The translations under genes were made by a program, and so were the position numbers. Below the pieces are notes generated by a model that was not told the DNA's origin, made no database searches, and saw nothing but the letters and a program-made list of their open reading frames with translations. A DNA stretch of 64,000 nucleotides from Auriscalpium vulgare (Eukaryota; Basidiomycota; Agaricomycetes; Russulales; Auriscalpiaceae), in contig JAHBBC010000022.1 in NCBI GenBank assembly GCA_019915015.1, positions 620,001 through 684,000 on the forward strand. The letters are read 5' to 3'. Positions 1 through 10,305 of this stretch are shown in pieces (the first letter of the stretch is position 1; the number at the start of each line of letters is the position of its first letter).

Positions 1-2
1 AT

Positions 3-2339
3 GAGCGTGTCCGTCGGGCATACGAGTTGGGGAAGCCGGTTCCCAAGCTCACGACCACTTTATCGAGCAAGATTATTGACTGTGATTACGAGAGCTCCTG
101 GGGAAGCTCTTTCGAGGATACGACCGTACAAGTCGAAAGGGTAGTAGGATATTGGAGTCGAACTTTCAAACCAGCGGAAAGGAATTATTCTGCAACGGAG
201 AGGGAGGCTCTAGCCGCTAAAGAAGGGCTCGTAAAATTCCAGCCGTTCATCGAAGGCGAACGTATCTTACTCGTCACTGATCACGCGGCTCTTCAGTGGG
301 CAAAGACGTATGAAAACAATAATCGACGACTGGGAGCTTGGGGAACTGTCTTCTCGGCTTACGCTCCGGGCCTGGAGATCATTCATCGTCCGGGTAGGGT
401 ACACTCCAATGTGGATCCCATCTCTCGCTTGCTCGAAGGCGTGCCCAGTTATGTAACTCCTAACGACGAAGACTCACCCGCTCTAACGCTCGCCAAGTTG
501 TCTGAGTCTCCTCTGAGGGGCAACTCCGTAGGAGAATTAGAGAAGTCCGTACAATTGGTATTAACGGACTGGAACGACGGCTTGTTTAATCCGCCACATC
601 ATTGTTTCCAAGTTACGACCCGTTCCTACAAGACGGCTAGTAAGAACCTAGATTCGGAACGCGCAACGAAGGACTACACCTCGGGGGAGCCATCGTTGGA
701 AGCCGACACAGGAGAGATCAGGGCGTCTGACCTGTCAGAGCATATCGATCTGTACGACAAGCAGCGAGCCTGGGAAGCCGCAAACCCCCCTCCTACTATT
801 CATGTCCACATGGATAAGAGTTATCTGCAATCCTTTCTGCAAGGATATAAAGCGGATGCCGCTTTCAAGCAGAGATGGGAAAGTACTAGTACTTCTCCGG
901 ATTCTTGGGATGCGGGACAGCGATATTTCAAGGACGAGAAAGGACTCCTATACTTTAGAGATGCGGATTTCCAACCCCGGCTTTGTGTTCCCAAATCCCT
1001 GCGAGCCAGTCTGCTCCTTCAAGCTCATGAATCTCCATTCGAATCGGCTCATGCCGGCGCTGAGAAGCTATGGCAGCTCATGAGCGGAAAATTCTTTTGG
1101 CCTTCAATGAAGAAAGACGTACAACGGTTCTGTGACACCTGCGATGTATGCCAGAAAATCAAGCACAGGAACTTTACTAAGTTCGGCCGTTTGATTCCGA
1201 ATCCAGTTCCGCGACGCCCCTACGAATCTGTATCGCTGGATTTAGTGACTGGCCTACCTTGGTCGCTAGAATTCAATGCTGTCCTGGTTACAGTCGATCG
1301 AATGTCAAAACATGCGCAGTTTATCCCTACTACGACTGGCCTAACAGCCGAAGGATTCGCGAAGCTTTTTGTCAATCATGTCATCTGCAGGTTCGGCGTG
1401 CCCGATAACATAGTTTCCGATCGTGATCCTAGGTGGACTTCTGACTTCTGGAAAGGGGTGTCGAAAGCGCTCAAAACTAGAATGTCTCTATCATCCTCGC
1501 ATCATCCTCAGCACGATGGACAGACGGAAATCGTAAATCAGAAGCTGGAGATCATGCTACGCGCCTATGTCGCTACGGACAAGACGAGTTGGGCCGAATG
1601 GTTGCCGCTGCTTGAACACGCTTATAATAATCTTCCCCATTCGTCCACGGGGATGAGTCCTCATTTCGTACTCTATGGGTTCCAACCCAAATCCAGCTTA
1701 GATTTTGCGCAGGCAGAAGGAGCGGAAGCCGCTCCGCAGGACGCGTTATTGAATGACCGATCCGATGATTTCGTGCGACTCATGCAATACCATAGGGAAA
1801 GCGCGAGGATGGCTCTCGCGCGAGCTCAGTTGAAACAGAGCGAATCCTACAACAAGGGTAGACGAGAGTTAGAATTCAAGGTCGGAGATCAGGTCCTGGT
1901 GAATCCTCATTCTTTGGAATGGTTGGAAAGTAAAGGGGAAGGGAGCAAGCTAGTACAGCGTGCAGTTGGTCCATTCGAAGTTCAGGAGCGTATTAACCCC
2001 AAAGTCTACCGTCTCCGACTTCCCGACAATTACCCTGGCTCCAATGTCCTTAATCTCGAACATTTGCGTCTGTACAGACCATCAGATCCCGAATTCGGGC
2101 ATCGCACTGTGTTACCAGACACCCGTTCAGACAAGCCAGCTTCTGAAGAATATCATGTCGATAAGATTGTCGGTCATCGTTACGATAAGCGCAGGAAGCA
2201 GATGCTCTACCTCATTCGTTGGGAGGGGTATTCGCCGCTATACGACTCATGGGCAACCGCCACGGATTTACGGAACGCACCCCAACGATTATTCTCTTAC
2301 CGACGGGACGCGGGCTTGGCAGGTCCTGCTAAACGATGA
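3..2339 (+). CDS. E1 pol C-terminal part: RNase H, integrase, chromodomain
   Basis: Partial CDS, open at the left edge of the window; the frame is read from base 3 and the true start is outside. Counting from the leucine at base 27: RNase H covers residues about 20-135 (E60, TDHAAL near 85, SNVDPISR near 130). The integrase zinc finger is H334/H342/C372/C375. The catalytic core has D405, D465 and E501 with classic DX35E spacing. A GPF-type module lies near 645-690 and a chromodomain near 705-760 (EEYHVDKIVGHR, LIRWEGYSPLYDSW). It makes and integrates element DNA; chromodomains of this family can bind modified histone H3 and steer integration into heterochromatin. No frameshift or premature stop is seen in the visible part. 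Confidence 0.93.
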   Translation, partial: ERVRRAYELGKPVPKLTTTLSSKIIDCDYESSWGSSFEDTTVQVERVVGYWSRTFKPAERNYSATEREALAAKEGLVKFQPFIEGERILLVTDHAALQWAKTYENNNRRLGAWGTVFSAYAPGLEIIHRPGRVHSNVDPISRLLEGVPSYVTPNDEDSPALTLAKLSESPLRGNSVGELEKSVQLVLTDWNDGLFNPPHHCFQVTTRSYKTASKNLDSERATKDYTSGEPSLEADTGEIRASDLSEHIDLYDKQRAWEAANPPPTIHVHMDKSYLQSFLQGYKADAAFKQRWESTSTSPDSWDAGQRYFKDEKGLLYFRDADFQPRLCVPKSLRASLLLQAHESPFESAHAGAEKLWQLMSGKFFWPSMKKDVQRFCDTCDVCQKIKHRNFTKFGRLIPNPVPRRPYESVSLDLVTGLPWSLEFNAVLVTVDRMSKHAQFIPTTTGLTAEGFAKLFVNHVICRFGVPDNIVSDRDPRWTSDFWKGVSKALKTRMSLSSSHHPQHDGQTEIVNQKLEIMLRAYVATDKTSWAEWLPLLEHAYNNLPHSSTGMSPHFVLYGFQPKSSLDFAQAEGAEAAPQDALLNDRSDDFVRLMQYHRESARMALARAQLKQSESYNKGRRELEFKVGDQVLVNPHSLEWLESKGEGSKLVQRAVGPFEVQERINPKVYRLRLPDNYPGSNVLNLEHLRLYRPSDPEFGHRTVLPDTRSDKPASEEYHVDKIVGHRYDKRRKQMLYLIRWEGYSPLYDSWATATDLRNAPQRLFSYRRDAGLAGPAKR

Positions 2340-2357
2340 AGCAGGATCGCCTCCATG

Positions 2358-2364
2358 TATATAA
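2358..2364 (+). promoter_or_regulatory. Candidate TATA box for the second E1 gene
   Basis: TATATAA lies 19 bp after the pol stop, in a short AT-rich patch, about 210 bp upstream of the ATG at 2572. It suggests the downstream gene has its own promoter rather than being read from the genomic RNA. No other support is visible. Confidence 0.35.
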
Positions 2365-2571
2365 TTTCTTCTGATTTTATTTCTTGATGTACTATTCATC
2401 GCTAAGAGCCCCGCCTTTTAATTCTATCTTACTTATTCTACGCGACGCGACTGCAGCACGTGACCCCGCCGGGCGCCACCGCCTCGAGGCGCGCTTAGAC
2501 GGAGAACGGACGACTCGGGTCCCTCTTCTTTGTCTCGAACCATCACCTCGCCTCTACCCCGCCAAACGCAA

Positions 2572-5493
2572 ATGTCGTCGTGGGCACAACCATCGTATGG
2601 TTGGGGAGCGGAAGCCGCTCCCACGCCCCCGCCGGCAGGGAAACTGCGAGACATTGCGCGTCGACGGCGCGCCGGAGACCCCAAGGCAGTTTACGATGAA
2701 TCGGTCAAGCCATACAGCATAGTGACGTCCGGAGGATATCTCGCCGAAGTATACACGTCTTCAGTTCCAGGAGTTCAATGGGTGGGATTCGGAATGGATC
2801 CAACGCCGTGCGGACGCTCGCCGGTGCCCTTACCTTCACGAACTGCTTTACACGCGACTCCCCCATTTCGTTATCGATCGGACGGTCCAGACATTCCCAT
2901 CGAATGGTGGGATTACAAACGACCTTGGCTGGCTTATCGCCCGCTGCCCAACGATAGCACCAACGACGAGTGGGTGTATAACGATGAAGCGGACGGGAAC
3001 GGCTTCGTACGTGTCGGCAACGACCGGTATCAATGCACTCCGAAGGCCTTATCGTGGTTAACGGAGTACACAGGCCATATGATGCAGATCGGAGAGGCCA
3101 TGCAGAAGTACTTGGGTTACGATGCGGCTCCACTACGTATCCCTGCCATGACCCGAGAGCCAGCGGTTAAAGGCGACCTCAAGAAACAACTCTCGATCAT
3201 TCGTCGTTCTATGCACGAGTGGATGGCTTTCGTGGTATTTCTCGCAACTCATGCGGGTCATGGCTGGGAAGCAATCCCTCTCCCCGTAGCTGGTTGGACC
3301 AATACGATCATCATTTGGCTTTCAGGAGAGCGCGTGGGCACCCTCATAGACTTTCATCTCCCTCGAATCACCTGGCCGAATGTTCAAGAACTCTACCTTC
3401 ATGGCGCGAACCCTCGGTATCTGTGGCACTTCGGGTTGGAGAAACCTGAGTTGGAAATGCTCAACCCTCGCAATCTGGGTGCGCGAGAAATCGGAGCGGT
3501 AACTCGTGAACGAGACAAACGCTTGCGTAAGTGGGAGAAAAACGCCGAGAACTTGAAGCATAGGACAAACGAACTGCTCCGCAAAGACCGTATTCGAAAA
3601 GTCAGTGAAGTCCGTCGCTGGCACGAGCAGATGGATTCGGACGACCCCTCCACGAGGCGGTACATCGCAGCCAAGCACGTGAAGGATGGCGAGTACATGG
3701 GATGTGCGGTTCGGTTGAATCATCCTGAACCTGGGGACGGTACCGTGTTCGTCGACATAACCGACTTCCGTGCGACCAAGGAGCTGCCGGGCGAATGGGA
3801 GATGCTGCCGCTTCCCGCCTATGACCAGGACGAAGAAGACGATTTCATCGAGTCTATATACGGGAAGAACATCGGTCCCATGAGGCCGCCGGCCGATCCT
3901 CCAACCCCTTCAACTGCCGAGCCGCGCGCCTCATCGCCATCCGGGAAAGGGAAGCAGAGAGCACACGTCGACCCATCATCCCCACTCCGCGAAAGCGACG
4001 CGGACGTTGAACATCAGCTGCATCAAGAAGAGGCCGACGTTCAAACCGCCATTCGTGTCTCTCTCCAAACTCTCCATCACGGGCCTGGAGAAAGTTCGTC
4101 GCAACGTGCCTCATCGGACGTGGTTATGGAGGACAGAACTGGACAGTCCGGTTCTGCGAAGAAGGATAGCTCTTCTTCATCCTCCCGAGGACCAACCACG
4201 CCCATCGAGACACGCGGACGTAAAAGACCTCGAGAGGACAGCTCTCTCGAGGGTGGATCGAGCGCTCGATCTCTTCTTGATCGTCTGACGGGTCCCACAT
4301 CAATGGTTGAGAGTATATCGAGAGAATTTGACACTCCAAAAGTTCCAACGTTGCTGGCTCGCATGTCCCACGGAATTTCTGTTAAGCCCGCATCTTTGTT
4401 GTCGCGGTTGGATACAGTGCCCACGACTTCACTGATGGACAGAATATCCGAAACGCGCGGCGATCGGTCGACGGCCATGGACACCGAGCCTGTTTCCCCC
4501 GCTCCGGCCAACGTCAGCTTAGAGGAGCAGCCCGTCACTGTTAATACGGAAGTGTACGGGCCATCTTCACCGCTGCATGGGGTCGCTACGTTCTCAGCGG
4601 CTATCTTACGTCCTTCGGAGACTCCGTTGTCCATCCCGCCCACCTCTCCCATCCTTACGGGGCATATTCACTTGCTGTCGCGCTCGAAACTGCGAGTAGC
4701 GATGTGGAGAGATGCCTGCACTGCACCGTGGCCAGACGTGATTGCCTTCATGCTCAGCAAAGGCATTTCCTTCCGATGGAGCTATCCAAAGAGTCGTTTA
4801 CCGCGGCCACTCCCAATCCTGCCGGACAGCTGGGCGGCGTACGCGCACGTCAACCTCACCCAAGTTCGTTGGTGGGAGGCACGCGCCAACATCTGGGACG
4901 CGTACCTCGCGACTGTGCGCGACCTCATGACACAGCCTAACGCACGCATGTTCCTCCAAGCGGGTGGCATTTCTTGGAGACTTGCCCTTCAATTTGGGCC
5001 TCCTAGCCTGTTGGAGGATGCGGGTACGGGGCCTTCGCGGCTAGTAACGGAATATGGCATTGGCGACGCGACTACCACTCCAGTTCCTAGCTGCTTCGAC
5101 CGCACGACCCCATCGGAGGTAGATCGGCTGTATGGAGGAAAGAGCGGACGAAGCCTTTGGCCGAGACAGAAGGACTTCTTGGACAGTCGCGCATGGAACG
5201 GTGAATGGTCATGGTCCAACGAAGTCTGGTTCACCACACGTCTGAACAATCTCTCCGCGGCGAAGCAAGACCTCACCCTCACGCCGACACAGTGGACTAA
5301 GGAACTGCGTAATGCCTTGCGCCCAGCTGAACGACGTGCACTGGACGGTGTAGGCTCGGAAGCACATGCAGAAGGCCAGATCAACGCGGACCCCGACATC
5401 GCAGCCCTGGGAATCCTCGACTTGGGCGCGCTGCAGGCCTCTTGGGACAATTCGAGCGAAGCTTCCAACGCCGAGACTGGGGGGGCTTTGTGA
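2572..5493 (+). CDS. E1 accessory protein downstream of pol, function unknown
   Basis: An intact 973-aa frame lies in the same orientation as pol and inside the element. The frame is open from about 2530, but the first ATG is at 2572. The N-terminal half is Trp/Tyr-rich and looks globular (residues about 50-300). A basic, charged, coiled-coil-prone stretch follows near 315-370 (KRLRKWEKNAENLKHRTN). The middle (about 440-700) is low-complexity Ser/Pro/acidic with a nuclear-localisation-like RGRKRPRED. The C-terminal third is again Trp-rich. I see no envelope signal peptide, membrane segment, zinc knuckle or enzyme motif. The stop codon TGA lies within the first bases of the proposed LTR (TGTGA), so the polypurine run GGGGGGG is coding. 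A Gypsy accessory protein is the best description; function is not recognised. Confidence 0.8.
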   Translation: MSSWAQPSYGWGAEAAPTPPPAGKLRDIARRRRAGDPKAVYDESVKPYSIVTSGGYLAEVYTSSVPGVQWVGFGMDPTPCGRSPVPLPSRTALHATPPFRYRSDGPDIPIEWWDYKRPWLAYRPLPNDSTNDEWVYNDEADGNGFVRVGNDRYQCTPKALSWLTEYTGHMMQIGEAMQKYLGYDAAPLRIPAMTREPAVKGDLKKQLSIIRRSMHEWMAFVVFLATHAGHGWEAIPLPVAGWTNTIIIWLSGERVGTLIDFHLPRITWPNVQELYLHGANPRYLWHFGLEKPELEMLNPRNLGAREIGAVTRERDKRLRKWEKNAENLKHRTNELLRKDRIRKVSEVRRWHEQMDSDDPSTRRYIAAKHVKDGEYMGCAVRLNHPEPGDGTVFVDITDFRATKELPGEWEMLPLPAYDQDEEDDFIESIYGKNIGPMRPPADPPTPSTAEPRASSPSGKGKQRAHVDPSSPLRESDADVEHQLHQEEADVQTAIRVSLQTLHHGPGESSSQRASSDVVMEDRTGQSGSAKKDSSSSSSRGPTTPIETRGRKRPREDSSLEGGSSARSLLDRLTGPTSMVESISREFDTPKVPTLLARMSHGISVKPASLLSRLDTVPTTSLMDRISETRGDRSTAMDTEPVSPAPANVSLEEQPVTVNTEVYGPSSPLHGVATFSAAILRPSETPLSIPPTSPILTGHIHLLSRSKLRVAMWRDACTAPWPDVIAFMLSKGISFRWSYPKSRLPRPLPILPDSWAAYAHVNLTQVRWWEARANIWDAYLATVRDLMTQPNARMFLQAGGISWRLALQFGPPSLLEDAGTGPSRLVTEYGIGDATTTPVPSCFDRTTPSEVDRLYGGKSGRSLWPRQKDFLDSRAWNGEWSWSNEVWFTTRLNNLSAAKQDLTLTPTQWTKELRNALRPAERRALDGVGSEAHAEGQINADPDIAALGILDLGALQASWDNSSEASNAETGGAL

Positions 5494-5945
5494 CGGGAGA
5501 AAGAGGCCCGGAGGTAACGCGGGCAGAAGGTCATCAGTCTCGACGCAGGACGCTATTAGATTACTGTACAATAGATTAGATTAGTCGGAGTTTCAAGATG
5601 TCTGTAAGTATATAAGTCGTGTACTGACAGCATCGTGCATCATCAATACAACGTGTTTCTTTTTCCTTCTCTTTTTCTCGTCTCTTCGCCCTCCTCAATT
5701 CTCTTCAAGTCTCCCTCAAGCAAAGTAGTTGCTAGTCGACTACGAGAATCGACGACGCGACGACGCGACGAGTCACGAGCGCGTGAGGCTTCTCGAGCGC
5801 CAACAGCGCGCCCACAGAACCACACACGCGCGACGCACTTGGGCCGTCGGCGCCTCGCCCTTCTCTCTCTCGAGCCAGTCACCAGGAGGAAGCCTCCTAA
5901 CGACTGAGCTCCCGCTCGGGCCTTGCGCCTACGGGCGTGATCACA
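5489..5945 (+). repeat. Probable 3' LTR of E1
   Basis: The segment opens with TGTGA right after a guanine-rich run (a usable polypurine tract) and ends GATCACA, giving a 5-bp terminal inverted repeat. A TATA box (TATATAAG) occurs near 5608, and pyrimidine-rich and CGACG-rich tracts follow. No second copy is in the window, so the right end is provisional. Two hairpins follow at 5961-5982 and 5993-6005, and GC-rich sequence runs on to about 6115, so the LTR could be longer. Confidence 0.5.
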
Positions 5946-7267
5946 TCTCCTCGCCCTCCACTCCTTCCGTGCTACGGAGGAGGTCTGTCAACACGGGGAA
6001 GCCCCGTACCGACAGGACAACACACCTTTGGTTCCTCCCTGGGCTCGTCTCTCGCCCGTCCTACGCCCGAATCTCGAGACTCACCTATCAGAGGCGTCTC
6101 ACCCCTTCCATCCCTTAAAGTTTTGTGTTCTTGCATGCAATTGGTATATAGTACCATACTTCTGATCCTTTGATACAGCCTAAATGATCCATATGTCCCT
6201 GTCCCATCTATCCAAGCATATGTGTGAGCTGAAATGATTATGTATTTTTCAATGAGCCATGATCCATGAAGCTTACTTGAGGTCAAACTCATCCTCTGTG
6301 AAAGAAATAGCCATTTATATCCATATGCCTGATCATAAACTGGATCACCCTGGGACAAGGATAACTCAGACATCACAGGCTGTATGAGAGTGGAAGTACA
6401 GCACTTTCTGCCAACTCTAGATAGAATTCCCATATTTTGAGCATTGGGTGGGGCATGGTCTGTGAATGCTCTATAATATCTGTGGATTATATTGACCAAG
6501 TACTGGAGAGCTATTGGACACATCATATGCTTTTGTGGCCAACCAATTAGATCACCACTATAGTGCACAAATCTATATGCCTTGGTGTGGCTCACCAATG
6601 GCTTCAGATATTATGATAAATTCAGACAGCAGTGGCATGTGTAGTACATATGCTCACCGTTTTTGTCATGATTTATGAATGCCCAGTCATCCCATAACAA
6701 ATTAATAAAGCTTTCAAGAGTATAACATCACTACAGTAGATGAATATCTGATACAGTGCGCACTGCACAACTCCTCAGAACTGACCCGCTATATTCTGGT
6801 AAATTCAGGTCACATATGCACTCTACTAAGCCACATGCTGTGATATTATCCGAATTTATGGAGCTCATTTGAATGGAGAGAAGGTGCATATATCCCAGCA
6901 TTTCTGTAATATATTATGGATTCACTATAGTACATAAACCCATGGGATCCATTGGCCAGTGATTGCCCTACAGCTCTCTACCATTAACCAGATATATTCT
7001 GCTAAATTACCTCTATATAGCAGTTCCACCTGTGCATCTACACCATTATTTATAACATTTTCAAAGCCCATTATATTGGTGCAAACATACAATGGTCCTT
7101 ATAGTCATGCTACTACTATAGTGCATCCAAGGACACTATAGTACTGATATATGCACTATAGTGCACTATACTGCCCTATACTTGCACTTCACTATCCTGC
7201 CTGCCTATAACACCACCCACTTGTTACAACTGTAGGGACATAGTGAATAAACTAAGCCCCACAGCCC
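5946..7267. other. AT-rich spacer with CACTATAGTG-type palindromes; one unexplained frame
   Basis: After about 6115 the composition changes sharply to AT-rich. The palindrome CACTATAGTG and near copies recur near 6556, 6924, 7110, 7136 and 7160-7180, densest at the right end. On the - strand a frame of about 160 codons is open from 6598 to about 6118, without recognisable motifs. The short palindromic repeats resemble subterminal repeats of CACTA-type DNA transposons, but I see no terminal inverted repeats or transposase motif. It may be a decayed transposon or AT-rich host spacer. The right end abuts the truncated E2 LTR. Confidence 0.35.
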
Positions 7268-7376
7268 GGGCGTTCCGATCGTGGTGCAGGAAGGCCGAGG
7301 TCACGTGACCGAGGACTTGGTCGAAAATGCGAAAAGACAGTCGAGATCCCCTCCCAGCGCGGGACGGGGCTTGTCA
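7268..7376 (-). repeat. E2 3' LTR, truncated to its first 109 bp
   Basis: In element direction it starts TGACAAGCCCC, matches the start of the 5' LTR at 17993-18101 with one visible difference, then stops abruptly at the AT-rich spacer. The matching right-hand LTR runs 1297 bp to its primer-binding site, so about 1.19 kb are missing here. Confidence 0.85.
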
Positions 7377-7413
7377 CCTCCTCCTCACTGAGAACCTGAC
7401 CGTCCACGGTCAG
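7377..7413 (-). promoter_or_regulatory. E2 3' polypurine tract with NGGA-loop hairpin
   Basis: In element direction: stem CTGACCG, loop TGGA, stem CGGTCAG (7413-7396), spacer, then a GAGGAGGAGG purine run ending exactly where the LTR's TG begins. A polypurine tract primes plus-strand DNA synthesis in Ty3/Gypsy elements. The hairpin is not a standard part of that signal. The same arrangement recurs at 11755-11793, 33965-34003 and 39256-39291. Confidence 0.7.
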
Positions 7414-7835
7414 TGCGTCGAGGCGATGCAGTCGTACGGGAGTAGTCGGAAAGCGAATTGAATGGCGGGGGAGTCGGAGACGAATAGCGGGCATGTCGGA
7501 AGCGATTAGCGGGGTCGGTCGGGATCGGATGACTGCGGCGGGCGAGGTCGGCGGAAAATACCCAAGTCGGAGGCGAACGTGTGAGTCTGGAGGGTCGTCG
7601 CAGGAAGGGTCGATACTGGATGAAGACGTAGGCGCCGTGGTGATGTCATGGGCTAGGCGCGGCGCGTCATGCAGCCGGGAAGGTGTACTTGGCTACCAAA
7701 GGCGATCGCAGGTGAGGCGGAGACGTGGGGTCGGAGTCCGGTATTCGTCGGCACGTCGCAGGCAGCACAAGGGCGCGATCGAAATTTCTGCGAAGTCGAA
7801 CGAACCGCTAGGGAACAATGGGGACGTCGGAATCG

Positions 7836-7843
7836 CATAAAAG
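7836..7843 (+). promoter_or_regulatory. TATA box of the E2 antisense gene
   Basis: CATAAAAG lies about 70 bp upstream of the ATG at 7907. The spacing matches the TATA-like box of antisense gene A in E3 (34024, ATG at 34093). The roughly 420 bp between the PPT module and this box hold no convincing frame and probably form the promoter region. Confidence 0.55.
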
Positions 7844-7906
7844 GCGTGCGATCGCGAGTAGGAGGCTCCATCTTCCTGCCTTCCTACCACTGGCGCTCGC
7901 TTGAAA

Positions 7907-9964
7907 ATGTCTGCCCCTACTCCTCGCCGCCTCTCCGACGACAGCGTCGTTCGACAACTCGAGCGCGTCTTCAATCAGTGGTCGGCCGACGCAAGCGGAG
8001 CCGAAAAACTCCAATGGGTGCGCAACATGGCCAAGGCGATCGTGAGTAACTTGTGCGACCCTTCACCTGACTTCGCGACTGACTCGCTCCTCTTCAGGCT
8101 TTCGCCCACTCATATCCGAACGTCGAGGCGCGACTCGCGCAAATCATCGTGGACTTCCGGGCGGTCTACCGGGAGCACGGCACACCGGAGTGGAAGGAGT
8201 TGGCGCGGGAAGCGCTGTACGACGCGTCGGAGCTGGCAAATGAGCCCGAGGTACGTGATCGCGTTCTTGGGTTATGGCTTGCGACTGACTCCTTTCTCCA
8301 GGTAGACGACGACGAATACTTCCAACAGATGCTCGCTAGCGACGCCGCGCCGGACGCGTTCGTCGCACCGCTTGTTCCTGCACAGCCGTCTCCCGCTCCT
8401 CTCCCTGTACAGCCTCGCCGCTCGATCCCTCCACCCTACCAGCCGACCCCTGCTCGTGCAGTGTCGCTAGCTCCGATCGCGGTCGAGGAGGTCCCGGAGA
8501 CGGAATCGTCGGAAGACGGTGAGGTGCACGAGTCGGGGAGCGACGAGATCGTCGAAGTCGCTCCTCACGTCGCGGAGTCCGTCGTCGCTCGTCGACGTAA
8601 AGGCGAGTCGGATAGGGAGTTCAGCACCCGGATGCAGTTCGCGAAGGCGCACGCCGACGCGCTCGTCACTCGCATCCAAGTCGGCGAGTTTAACTACAAG
8701 GGCAAGGCGGTAAGCCCTGATCGCTTTCGTTCTCCGACCGCATGCTGACTCTTCCACAGGCTTGCGACTACTGCGCGGAGACCGGCTCGGATGGACGGAT
8801 CGATTGTCGCTACAAGGCGACCCTCAAGCCGTCGGGATGGACCGTGGAGTGTGAGAAGTGCAGAAAGGCGAAGAAGGGGTGTCGGTGGAGTGAAGCCGAA
8901 GCGCGCGGTACGTCCCTTTTTTTTTTCTCTTGGTCGCAGCTGTTGACGTATGCTCGTAGCGACTATGCTTGCGCGGAAGGCGTCCGCGGCGGCCGGACAC
9001 AAGACAGAGGCGGCTGTACCAGTCGCAGGCCACAAGCGGGTCGCGTCAGCGACTCCCGATCGAGAAGACTCCGGCCCCGCTTTCAAGGCTCCGAAGAGGG
9101 CGCATGAGACCGCGCGCAAGGAGACACGGGCGTCGGCACAAGGTGAATACTCCCTGTGACGTCCTCCGATCGTTACTGACTTCGTCGTTGATCCCTTCTT
9201 AGGTCCTCCACGTTCCTTTGTCGGCAAGCCTCCGCCGCCTGTCGCCGCCGCCGTCCCCGCACTAGCCAACATGGACGTCGACGTGACTCAAGAGGCCGGA
9301 CCGTCGCATCAAGTCGAAGGAGCGCGTCAAGAGGTGCCGCCAGAGTCGCAAACGCAACGGACGGTGCCAGGTACGAGCAGCCAGCTCTTCTTGGCGAGTC
9401 CCGAGGCGACGACTGACGTGCCGCGCTCAGGATCGGAACGCGCAGGCTCGTGGGTGCAAGAGGTCGCGGAGTGGCAAACGCCGCCGGTCGACGTGTTCGA
9501 GGCAGAGGAGGAGCCGATCGCAGGTGAGTCGTGTCTTGGGTTTGTTCGAGGCTACGTTAACCGTTTTCCTAGGTCCGTCGCATCCGGCGACCGCGCGTCC
9601 AGCCGCCAGCAAGGGCAAGGGCAAGGGCAAGGCGCTCCGTCAACACATTCTCCCTCCCGGTCCACGTCCACGCGACTTTGTCGCGTTTCCCTCCTTCGCC
9701 TCCCTTCAAGACCTCGTCGCTGGGCCGATCGAGACAGTCTCGGGCGCCAGGACTCCGGGGGGCATCACGCTCCTCGTCAAGGAGGTCCGCAAGACGCGCT
9801 CGGCGGAACTCGCCCAGATGTTCGCCCTCCGCGACTCATTCATCGACGGCTGGTGGCGCGACGTCCGCTTGATCAACGCGCCCCTCTGGAGGGCGTTCGC
9901 GGCGGGGCAGGTCCCGAGGATCCTGCGCGAGGAGGACGAGTGGTACGAGGTGTTTGAGGAGTAG
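7907..9964 (+). CDS. E2 antisense gene: six-cysteine cluster protein, 8 exons
   Basis: Exons by frame continuity and splice signals: 7907-8041, 8098-8250, 8302-8709, 8760-8907, 8960-9142, 9203-9370, 9431-9523, 9573-9964; introns are 49-60 bp with GTRNGN...CTGAY...YAG. The product is about 559 aa. The N terminus is helical, followed by a Pro-rich and acidic linker. Exon 4 opens with a cysteine cluster C-x2-C-x10-C-x14-C-x2-C-x6-C, close to but not identical with the fungal Zn2Cys6 spacing. A Lys-Gly run (SKGKGKGKA) and a conserved-looking Trp-rich C-terminal domain follow. The gene lies wholly inside the retroelement, convergent with pol. Exon-1 length, the phase-0 first intron and the phase-0 intron just before the cysteines match gene C of E3 (37142-38841), so the two appear orthologous. 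DNA or RNA binding is inference. Confidence 0.82.
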
Positions 9965-10305
9965 GCGACGGGTCGGGGATGTGAGGCGACTTCGTAGATA
10001 ATGTATTTGTAGCGCGACTTGTTCTTGTTGATCTGCGACTTGACTTGAATTCGACTTTCTTGCTTGCTCCGACTGTCTTGATGAGCTCGTGAGAAACGCG
10101 ACTTGACTCCGACTAAATGAGGATAAAAGAATGTGGGTGTCCGACTAAGTCGAACTAATGACTTTTGTTTAAGCCTCAGTAATCCTTCATAGGCTAAGGC
10201 CCTTTATCTTGAGTGGGCCTGCGCTACAGCGATACGACGCGAGCGACTTGGTGATGGGGATGGAAAAGGAAAGGAATGTCGGAGGGATGATGCGATCGGA
10301 ACTCT
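9965..10305. other. Convergent 3' region between antisense gene and E2 pol
   Basis: These 341 bp separate the stop codons of the antisense gene and pol. They probably hold both 3' ends: GATAATGTATTTGTAG shortly after 9990, and CGACTT/CGACTTG repeats. No gene, polypurine tract or NGGA hairpin was found here, unlike the equivalent place in E3. Confidence 0.5.

Larger units (their letters stand above)
1..5945 (+). mobile_element. E1: 3' part of a Ty3/Gypsy chromovirus with an extra sense gene
   Basis: The segment holds the end of a Gypsy polyprotein (RNase H, integrase, chromodomain), then a separate 973-aa gene, then a probable 3' LTR. The 5' LTR, gag and most of the reverse transcriptase lie outside the window, so target duplications and LTR identity cannot be assessed. 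The left limit is the window edge. The right limit (5945) is inferred from a TGTGA...TCACA terminal pair and is less certain, because GC-rich sequence continues to about 6115. Confidence 0.75.

Noticed and set aside
2475..2492. Palindrome CGCCTCGAGGCG after E1 pol as a PPT hairpin like those of E2 and E3
   Set aside because: No NGGA loop and no adjacent purine tract; it does not fit the module.
7268..7376. A complete short LTR of 109 bp
   Set aside because: It lacks a CA end and a TATA box, while the right-hand copy continues 1.19 kb further to a proper PBS. It is a truncated LTR.
7252..7494. Apparent pol fragment next to the truncated E2 LTR (ALTVDGQVLSEEE-like frame)
   Set aside because: The similarity to pol is confined to about 41 bp and coincides with the hairpin-PPT module, which abuts the LTR exactly as a 3' PPT should. 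A shared signal explains it better than a stray pol piece.
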